Positions 1 to 6,185 of a DNA stretch of 6,728 nt are shown piece after piece; positions within the stretch are counted from its first letter, which is position 1, and each line of letters begins with the position of its first letter. The DNA comes from an uncultured Mycoplasma sp. Lineage in GTDB: Bacteria > Bacillota_I > Bacilli_A > Mycoplasmatales > Metamycoplasmataceae. Both the position numbers and the translations under genes were made by a program. Where the stretch lies: NCBI GenBank assembly GCA_949293065.1, contig CASFBV010000091.1, forward strand, positions 1 through 6,728, in the 5' to 3' direction. The notes beneath the pieces are model-generated. The model was not told the origin of the DNA. It saw nothing but the letters and a program-made list of their open reading frames with translations, and did not search any database.

Positions 1-1
1 A

Positions 2-205
2 GTAACTCCTTCTGAAATTAATAAAGACAACATTCAAGATTATGTTGATAATTTACCTCAATCAGAAGAACCAAACTTTATTGTAAATATTAAAGACGTT
101 ACACCAAATGATGATGGATCAATTGATGTTTCAATCAACTTCTCAGATCCTGAACATAACGTTTCTCAAGATAAAACATTCCATATTTTAGGATTTTTTA
201 AATAA
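2..205 (+). CDS. C-terminal end of a probable surface lipoprotein (Lipoprotein_17-like), partial
   Basis: Only the last 67 residues of this gene are in the window; the start lies upstream. The open frame begins at base 2 and ends with TAA at 203-205. The tail reads as an alpha/linker segment (EINKDNIQDYVDNLP) and then a beta-rich stretch with the pattern NIKDVTPNDDGSIDVSINF, ending in FHILGFFK. The order 'N..DGS..V.V.F.D....... F.I.GF' resembles the repeated domain of mycoplasmal variable surface lipoproteins (Pfam Lipoprotein_17). Those proteins are lipid-anchored on the outer face of the single membrane and often repeat this domain. The signal peptide and lipobox cannot be seen here, so the lipoprotein call is an inference from the tail alone. 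The gene converges on rpe, and no clear terminator follows it. Confidence 0.6.
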   Translation, partial: VTPSEINKDNIQDYVDNLPQSEEPNFIVNIKDVTPNDDGSIDVSINFSDPEHNVSQDKTFHILGFFK

Positions 206-360
206 AATTCAAGTTCTAGAAGTTGTAGTAATTAATTTGTTTGTGAATTATGATGGGATGAAATAATAACTTTGATTTTACTCAAACATTAGCTTAAATT
301 AGATAGTTTTCATTTATTAGTAAGTAAAATTTGACCACACATTATTTTGGAAGGTATTAA
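206..360. other. Intergenic stretch between convergent genes, no gene found
   Basis: This AT-rich spacer separates the lipoprotein tail from the end of rpe. It should hold the terminators for both transcripts. The only hairpin-like element I see is a 5-bp TTTGA/TCAAA stem around a 6-base loop near 271-286, without a clean T-run. An 8-bp TTCTAGAA palindrome lies near 213-220. Neither is a convincing terminator. A 15-codon ATG frame (250-297, with one UGA) has no ribosome binding site and is not called. Confidence 0.5.
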
Positions 361-1017
361 CTATTTTTTACCAAGTTTTTTTAAAGTTTCAGAATTTAAA
401 TTATTCATTAAATATGACCCTACAACATTGAATGATGAACCATGTTCAAATATTTTTTTACTATTTGAGTCATTAATTCCACCATCTACTTGAATAATGG
501 TGTGCAATTTTTCTTCGTCAATAAATTCTTTTACTTGATCAATTTTTTTAATTGTTTCATCAATGAATTTTTGCCCCCCAAATCCAGGCTCGACTGACAT
601 TATTAAAACAATATCAAACAAGTAAATAAGATGAGCAAATTGTTCAAATTTAGTATTTGGTTTTATTGCTAATCCTACTCAATTGGTATGACAATATTCA
701 TTTACAAAATCAATTATTTCCTTATCATTATTAAATGCTTCAAAATGGATTGTAAGGCATGTTGTGTAATCTTTTAATTTATCAGCATATTCTTTAGGAT
801 TTTCAACCATCAAATGAACGTCTGATAAATGTTTAGGACATTCTTTTTGAAATGAAATTATTTCTTCAATTTCAATTGCACTATTAGGAACAAATTTATT
901 ATCCATAACATCATAATGAATTCATTTAATTCCCAAATCTATTAATTTATTAATAACTTCAATTCTTTTGTTTTTTTCTACATTTAAAATTGAAGGAGTA
1001 ATCATTCTATCTAACAT
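361..1017 (-). CDS. rpe: Ribulose-phosphate 3-epimerase
   Basis: Cytosolic metal-dependent TIM-barrel enzyme that interconverts D-ribulose 5-phosphate and D-xylulose 5-phosphate in the non-oxidative pentose-phosphate pathway. The frame is 218 aa, normal for the family, and crosses two UGA Trp codons (W32, W113). Visible family motifs: TPSIL (7-11, with S9), WIHYDVMDNKFVPN (32-45, carrying H34 and D36), DVHLMVENP (66-74, with H68), IHFEA, MSVEPGFGGQKF (140-151) and IIQVDGGI (174-181, with D178). H34, D36, H68 and D178 match the family's metal/acid-base set. Position 40 is Asn where most homologues have Gly in DVMDG. The start at 1017 is chosen over the ATG at 1005 because an AGAGGAGG ribosome binding site sits 9 nt upstream of 1017. 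The gene is the last of the operon and overlaps rsgA by 11 nt. Identity is very secure. Confidence 0.96.
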
Positions 1018-1852
1018 TTTCTTTTGCCTCCTCTAAAATTTTAATGTAATTTTCATATCGAGATTTTAATAATTTTCCATTTTCTAATTGTCTTTTAATT
1101 TCGCATTCTTGTTCACGATGATGTAAGCAAGAAGTGAATTTGCATTTGTTTGATCATTTTCTAAAATCAAAATAAGATTTTGAAAGCTCTAATGGAGTTA
1201 ATTTAATTTCTAATGAACCAAATCCTGGAGTATCAATAATTTCGATATTATCTTTAAAAAATATTTCAACAACTCTAGTTGTATGTTTTCCTCTGCCTAG
1301 TGCCTTTGATATTTCATTTGTTTTTTCATTTAATCCTAATAGATTGTTTAATGTTGATGTTTTACCAACTCCTGATTGCCCAGTAAAAACGGTTAATTTA
1401 TTTTTAAAATTTTGCTTAATTATGTCTCAATTAAAATTTTCATCCTTGTTGTTAATTAATAAACAATTAAATCCTTGTGATAAATAATCTTGATAAGGTT
1501 GATTGTTCCCTAAATCTGACTTTGTAAAAATAATAATTGTATTGATATTTTGAAATTCTATATTAGCTAAAAATTTATCAAGTAATAATGATGAAAATTT
1601 TGGATTATCTAAAGACATAATAATTGCTGCTTGATCTACATTTGCTACTTTTGGTCTAATTAAAACATTCTTTCTTTCATCAATAGATGTAAGAAGGGAA
1701 TCTTTTTCAAATTCAACAAAATCTCCAACAATTGGGGATAAATTTAAATTTCTAAGATTTCCACTTGCTCTTAATCGATATATTTTGTTATCTTGAGTTT
1801 TAACATCAAAATAACCTGCAATAACTTTTATTACTTGTCCCTTTTTATTCAT
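1007..1852 (-). CDS. rsgA: Small ribosomal subunit biogenesis GTPase RsgA (YloQ/YjeQ)
   Basis: Circularly permuted GTPase that binds the 30S subunit late in assembly and is released on GTP hydrolysis. The protein is 281 aa, close to the usual 290-300. An N-terminal OB-fold (about 1-65) precedes the permuted motif order G4-G1-G2-G3: FTKSDL (G4, 109-114), GQSGVGKT (Walker A/G1, 158-165), GRGKHTTR (G2 region, 186-193) and DTPGFG (G3, 207-212). The C-terminal zinc finger keeps all four ligands in family spacing: C237, C242, H244 and C250. Trp142 and Trp233 are UGA codons, so with the standard code the gene would look broken. The start ATG shares its A with the last base of the gpmI stop (TAATG) and has no Shine-Dalgarno sequence, so translation probably depends on coupling to gpmI. 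Its last codons contain the ribosome binding site of rpe. Confidence 0.96.
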
Positions 1853-3354
1853 TATTTTTTAACAATTAGTGATTCTTCATTCATTGAAGCAGGTTTTTTA
1901 ATTCCCATATAATCTAAAATTGTTGGAGCAATATTGGCTAATTTTCCATCTTTTAATTTCAATGATTTATCTGTTGTGATAAGCATAACGGGTGAAGAAG
2001 TGTGTTTTGTTGCAGGGTTTCCATCTTTATCTTCAGTGATTTCAGCATTTCCGTGATCTGCTGTGATAAATAATGTTCCGCCTATTGATTCAATTCAATC
2101 TTTTATTCTTTTAATTTGTTTATCTAAAAATGAAACAGCTTCAATTGTTGATTTTAAGTTACCTGTATGTCCAACCATATCCGGGTTTGCAAAGTTCATA
2201 ATTACTAAATCATATTTAGCACCATTTTCAATTAAATAATCTGTAATTCCTTCAGCAGACATATGAGGTGCATCAGCATATGATTCTATTTTTAATGAAT
2301 CAATCATTTTACGATCCATATTAGGATAAACAACATCTGCTCCACCATCCATAAAGAATGTAACATGAGCATATTTTTGTGTTTCAGCTAATCTTAATTG
2401 TTTTAGACCTGCTTCTGAAATAACTTTTCCAATTGGATTTTTTACTTCCATTTCAGAATAAGCAATGATTGTGTTCATTCCTTCATATTTCATCATTGAA
2501 ACAAATTTATTGATTTTAACTGGAGTAGAAGGTTTTGCTTTATAAATATCAGAATCAATAAATAAATGAGTTAATTGTCTTGCTCTATCTGGTCTAAAGT
2601 TGAAGAAAATAATTGAATCTCCATCTTTAACAAATTTTGCATTTGGATTAATTGCTGGAACTAAAAATTCATCTGTAATTCCTTGAGCATATTCTTTATT
2701 AACATAATCTACCCCTGAAGTAAATGTGTTTTCAGATTTACCCAAAATTGCTTGATATGCCTTTTCATTTCTATCAAACATTTGATCTCTATCCATTGCA
2801 TAAAATCTGCCTGAAATAGAAGCTAAGTTATAATTGTATTTTTTCAATTGTGCTTCTAATTTTTCAAGTGAAGGAATAATTGATTTTGGAGCAACATCTC
2901 TTCCATCCCCAAAAACATGTACTGAAACATTTTTTACACCATTTTCATGTGCTGCATCAATTAATAAAAATAAGTGTTCCTCTAATGAGTGAACTCCACC
3001 TGGAGAAAGTAATCCCATCAAGTGTAGGGTTGCATCATTTTTTTTCACATCATCAAATGCTTCAATAAAGTATTTATTTTTTTTAAATTTTCCATCTTTA
3101 ATTTCTTTACCAATTAAAGATAGTCCTGTATAAACAATTTCACCTGCACCAATGTTCAAGTGACCTACTTCTGAATTACCCATTTGTCCTGCAGGTAAAC
3201 CTACATATTCTCCTGATGCTTGAATTACTGAATGTGGGTAATTTTTGAATAATTCATCAAATGTTGGTGTGTTTGCTTGTTTAAATCCATTTCCTTGGAT
3301 TTCATCTCTTAAACCTAAACCATCAATAACACATAAAACGATTGGTTTTTTCAT
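1852..3354 (-). CDS. gpmI: 2,3-bisphosphoglycerate-independent phosphoglycerate mutase
   Basis: Cytosolic alkaline-phosphatase-superfamily enzyme that interconverts 3- and 2-phosphoglycerate in glycolysis through a phosphoserine intermediate and two Mn2+ ions. The frame is 500 aa, slightly short of the usual 505-515. The phosphatase domain supplies D11 (VIDGLG), the nucleophile S61 in MGNSEVGHLNIGAG, D392 and H396 (NPDMVGHTGN), D433-H434 (TADHGNAE) and H451 (TKHTSSP), which is the full expected ligand set. The inserted transferase domain (roughly 75-300) carries HVFGDGRDVAP and FNFRPDRARQL, the substrate-binding arginines. KYAHVTFF (328-335) supplies the conserved active-site Lys. Trp420 is UGA, so the last 81 residues would be lost under the standard code. 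An AAGGAG site lies 9 nt before the ATG. It is the first gene of the gpmI-rsgA-rpe operon. Confidence 0.97.
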
Positions 3355-3363
3355 AATCTAAAT

Positions 3364-3369
3364 CTCCTT
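3364..3369 (-). promoter_or_regulatory. Ribosome binding site of gpmI
   Basis: AAGGAG on the minus strand, 9 nt before the ATG at 3354. It fixes the gpmI start and is the strongest Shine-Dalgarno sequence in the shared divergent region. Confidence 0.8.
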
Positions 3370-3390
3370 AAAATTAATTTTTATAAAAAA

Positions 3391-3396
3391 ATTATA
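3391..3396 (-). promoter_or_regulatory. Probable -10 box of the gpmI-rsgA-rpe operon
   Basis: The minus strand reads a perfect TATAAT here. Transcription would start about 7 nt downstream, near 3384, giving a leader of roughly 30 nt that contains the AAGGAG site. At 17-nt spacing the -35 hexamer is TATACC (minus strand of 3414-3419), a poor match to TTGACA. It overlaps the -10-like box of the divergent transporter gene. Confidence 0.55.
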
Positions 3397-3415
3397 AATG
3401 TAATTTTTAAATAGG

Positions 3416-3423
3416 TATAAAAT
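3416..3423 (+). promoter_or_regulatory. Possible -10 box of the TDT transporter gene
   Basis: TATAAAAT on the plus strand, 31-38 nt before the transporter ATG. A start near 3430 would fall at the left edge of the 16-bp palindrome. No good -35 is visible, and in an AT-rich spacer this match could be chance. Confidence 0.35.
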
Positions 3424-3428
3424 ATATT

Positions 3429-3444
3429 TACTTTTTAAAAAGTA
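3429..3444. repeat. Perfect 16-bp palindrome upstream of the transporter gene
   Basis: The sequence tactttttaaaaagta equals its own reverse complement over all 16 bases. It ends 9 nt before the transporter start and sits directly before the GGGTGA ribosome binding site. It could be an operator for a dimeric repressor, or a weak hairpin at the 5' end of the mRNA. The centre is only A and T, so chance is not excluded. Confidence 0.5.
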
Positions 3445-3453
3445 GGGTGAATA

Positions 3454-4629
3454 ATGGAAATAACAAAAAATAATGAAAATAAAAATGGAAATATTTACAT
3501 AAATCGTTTTTCACATTTACCTGTAGCTTTTACAGGATTAGCTCTTGGAATTGGTGGTTTAGGAAATTGCATTTTACAATTAGGAGCAATTAACGGTTAT
3601 AACTCAAAATGAATCACAATTATTTCAGTTTCAATTGTTTGTATATTTCTAATTATGATGTTGATAAAAAATATTGCTCATCCCAAAGTATTAAAATCAG
3701 AATTAGAAGATCCGTTATTAGTTTCATTACTTCCTACTTTTTCAATGTCATTAATGATTGTTGCTGGATTTATAGGAATGTGAAATAAATCATCCAAAAC
3801 ATCCCCTAATCAAATTGCAGCAGCAGTTGTTATGTGTTTAGCAGTAGCAATTCAATTTGTATTAATAGGTTTCTTTATAAAAAGTTTTATTAAGAATCAT
3901 ATTAAGTCAAAAAACCAACATATGTATGGAACTTATTTTGTTCCAATAGTTGGTTTAATTACAGCTTGTACAGTTGCAGGTAATGTAATTTCTTTACCTA
4001 ATATATTTTTTCAAGTAATTTGATTTATAGGGTATGGAACATTTGTTTTAACATTGCCAGTTGTTACTTATTCCCTATTGTTTAAAGAACAAAAAGTATC
4101 TGCTGCACAGTTCCCATCAATAGCTGTTTGATTTGCACCTGCAAACCTTTCATGTGCTGGATTTTTACAAGTATTTATGTTATATGGAAAACAAACAAGT
4201 TTATATCCATCAGCGTTTTTATACACAATTTTCATCTTAACTGTTCTAGTAGGTTTTTGTACTTCATTACTTTTATACTTATTTATTTTTAGAATTTTTA
4301 TGTTGAGATGAAAAAATCACGTAAAAGATTTTGCTCCAATTTTATGTTCATTATCATTCCCATGTGCAATTGGGTCAACATCAATGGTTTGAACAGCTAA
4401 AAAATTAGCAAATATGTTTTATCACGGAATGGATAAATGATATTTAGCTCCAAATGATGGAACATTACAATCAACAGCTGTTTGATTTTTTGGGATTGTA
4501 GGGATTATATTTGCAACTCTTACAACAATTGTTATTGGTTATTTATTATTCAATATGATTAGATTAGCCATTGTAACTCTATTTACAAAACGTAATGATG
4601 ATAAAATGCATTCAGCTTATAAAAAATAA
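3454..4629 (+). CDS. TDT-family (TehA/SLAC1-like) membrane transporter or anion channel
   Basis: 391-aa integral membrane protein with about ten hydrophobic segments, beginning around 24-46, 53-71, 94-109 and 119-143. It fits the TDT fold, whose members include TehA, the malate carrier Mae1, the sulfite pump Ssu1 and the plant anion channel SLAC1. Family signs are the entry segment FSHLPVAFTGLALGIGGLGN (19-38), the HP motif with a following LPTFSM (75-98), and the late segment LSFPCAIGSTSMVW, where F302 is a candidate for the pore-gating Phe of TehA/SLAC1 (an inference by position). It most resembles the bacterial subgroup often mislabelled 'exfoliative toxin', as I recall that group. Eight UGA Trp codons are read through. 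The ribosome binding site is GGGTGA, 3 nt before the ATG, matching the right-hand part of AGGAGGTGA. The substrate is unknown; small organic anions are the usual cargo. No neighbour points to one. Confidence 0.82.
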
Positions 4630-4636
4630 TTATTTT
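4623..4636. repeat. 14-bp palindrome over two abutting stop codons
   Basis: AAAATAATTATTTT is self-complementary. It contains the transporter's TAA (4627-4629) directly followed by the TAA of the minus-strand gene (TTA on plus, 4630-4632). It consists of A and T only, so it is a poor intrinsic terminator, but it is the only symmetric element at this tail-to-tail junction. Confidence 0.5.
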
Positions 4637-6105
4637 GTTAGTATTAGTGATTCATAAGGTAGTAAATAATTAGTTTGTTGATTTTTGTATTTTTTATTTT
4701 CATATGTAGAAATAACGATATTAAAATTATTTTGTAATTTAATTTTTTTTGTTTTATTAGTTAAATTTATTATAAAAAGAAATTTTTTATTTTCTGTGCT
4801 AGACATTAAAATTGATAAAATATCTTTTTTAATTTTCATTTTAAAATCAAATACATTATTGATTAATTCTTTATTTTTAAATTCATTGATTTTTTGAAAG
4901 AAATTAAATATGGAATTTGAATCAATATATTGATTTTTTAAATTATGAGTTTCATGATTAATTGGAAGTGTTCTAAATATTTTTTCTTTTTTAGAAAATC
5001 CGCAATTCAAGTCATTATTTCACATAAATATTGATTGCGAATTAATTTTAGAAATAAATTTTTGTGATTCATTGTAGTCATCAATTTTAAAATTTAAAAA
5101 TTCAAGTTTTCTCTTTTTTTCTGTATATTCATAATCATGAAAATCTTCAATGTTTTCGATTTTTAATCTTGATGTACCAATTTCATCACCATAATAAACA
5201 ATTGATGAATATGGTAAAAGAGTGTTGAACATAATTAATGATTTATTTGCTTCGTTAATTAAGTTATTTTCATCTAGTCATCGAGAATTAACACGCCCAA
5301 TTAAATTGTTGTTAAGACAAATAAAATATTTGTCTTTTTCTTTAATTTTTATTCTCTTTATTTTTTTAAGCAATTTTTTAATATTAAATTTTTCCATAAT
5401 ATCAAATGGATGTTTTTGATTTGTTCCCAATAGAGAAAAAGATGAATCAACGACGAAATCAAAATATTCATTACTTTTTTTAAATACATTATTAATTGAT
5501 TTAATATCTAAAAATAATGATTTGATACCAATATTTGCATTTTGATTTATTTCTTTTATTAATTTATAAATATTACTAATTTCTGATCAATCAAAATTTA
5601 TTTTGTTTCAATTTTTAAGGTCAATATTAGAAATTAAAAAATCGTTTAAACCTAATTTTGTTCAAAAAGAAATTATTTTTTTAATTGATTCTAACTTAGG
5701 ATTTATCTTTTTATCTTCCAAATAATTTGCATTTGTTTCACTTTCTAAAAACATATAAATATCTTTTGATTTTAAATCTTGCATTGATGATTTTGTAATT
5801 GCAGAATTTAAAATGTTAGATAAATTAATTTCAACTATTAAATTTTTATTAATTTCTTTTAATTTTTCAATTATTTTTTTCAAATCTTTAAAATTTCCAT
5901 ATTTATCAAAAATAAAAACTTGAGGATCTTTTGCAATTATGCTTTCTTGATTAAAAATGTCAGGAAATAAAACATTATCAATTTTTAATTCTTTAATGTA
6001 ATCTATTTTTTTTAAAAATCCTTCAAAATCACCAAATCCATCTTTGTTTGAATCAAAGAAAAATAAGGGATCAACTTCATAAATAGTTTTTTTGTTAAAT
6101 AACAT
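4630..6105 (-). CDS. Catalytically degenerate GH13 (oligo-1,6-glucosidase/TreC-like) protein
   Basis: 491-aa cytoplasmic protein (family about 550) with no signal peptide, uninterrupted once five UGA codons (W148, W166, W173, W276, W362) are read as Trp. Homology to GH13 alpha-glucosidases is clear along its length: IYEVDPLFFFDSNKDGFGDF (8-27, matching VYQIYPRSF..DSNGDGIGDL), CLNNNLIGRVNSRW (263-276, matching the NHD..R..SR region), IVYYGDEIG (302-310), EDFHDYE, a PMQWD..AGF-like FMWNNDLNCGF (360-370), and a beta domain from FLFIINLTN (about 442) to LLPYESLIL (481-489). The active site is lost. Region II GFRxD reads DFLIS, giving L157 for Arg and S159 for the nucleophile Asp. NHD reads N265-N266-N267. 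The acid/base Glu appears to be D200. Region I DxVxNH reads EINLSN (92-97). Hydrolysis is therefore unlikely; a binding or regulatory role is possible. No ribosome binding site precedes the ATG, and an in-frame stop at 6139-6141 excludes a longer start. Confidence 0.85.
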
Positions 6106-6113
6106 ACTAAGAT

Positions 6114-6119
6114 ATTTTA
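6114..6119 (-). promoter_or_regulatory. Possible -10 box of the GH13-like gene
   Basis: TAAAAT on the minus strand, ending 8 nt before the ATG at 6105. If used, transcription would start at or within a couple of bases of the start codon, making the mRNA leaderless or nearly so. This would fit the absence of a Shine-Dalgarno sequence. No convincing -35 is visible. Confidence 0.25.
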
Positions 6120-6150
6120 CATAAGTAAAAATAATAAATTAGTTTTTTAG

Positions 6151-6156
6151 TAAAAT
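6151..6156 (+). promoter_or_regulatory. Possible -10 box of yebC
   Basis: TAAAAT on the plus strand, 30-35 nt before the yebC ATG. It would give a leader of about 23 nt containing the GAGGAG site. No -35 match is visible, so this is a weak call in an AT-rich spacer. Confidence 0.3.
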
Positions 6157-6173
6157 AGATTTACAAATATTTT

Positions 6174-6179
6174 GAGGAG
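6174..6179 (+). promoter_or_regulatory. Ribosome binding site of yebC
   Basis: GAGGAG with a 6-nt spacer to the ATG at 6186. It fixes the start, and the first residues MAGHSKW match the family's invariant N-terminus. Confidence 0.85.
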
Positions 6180-6185
6180 ATAATT

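Noticed and set aside
250..297. Fifteen-codon frame with one UGA between the lipoprotein gene and rpe
   Set aside because: No ribosome binding site, too short to support, and no similarity that I recognise.
340..385. Possible terminator with a GGTA/TACC stem followed by a T-run
   Set aside because: The stem is only 4 bp with a long loop, and the T-run lies inside rpe coding sequence, encoding the Lys/Leu-rich C-terminus.
1003..1005. Alternative rpe start at the second Met (M5)
   Set aside because: It would lie 21 nt from the GGAGG, too far; the ATG at 1017 has 9-nt spacing.
2880..3068. Plus-strand 62-residue open frame
   Set aside because: It is antisense to conserved gpmI coding sequence, His/Leu-rich with no recognisable domain, and lacks a ribosome binding site.
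3832..4023. Short plus-strand open frame resembling a small membrane protein
   Set aside because: It is an internal piece of the 391-aa transporter, bounded by a UGA that is read as Trp.
4685..5419. Two plus-strand hydrophobic open frames (4685-4897 and 5222-5419)
   Set aside because: They are antisense shadows of the very AT-rich GH13-like gene; hydrophobicity follows from complementing Lys/Asn-rich codons, and no start signals precede them.
4630..6105. Reading the GH13-like region as a pseudogene with several broken fragments
   Set aside because: The apparent breaks are UGA codons at Trp positions expected in the family (for example the W after the FM of the PMQW-like motif). There is no frameshift.
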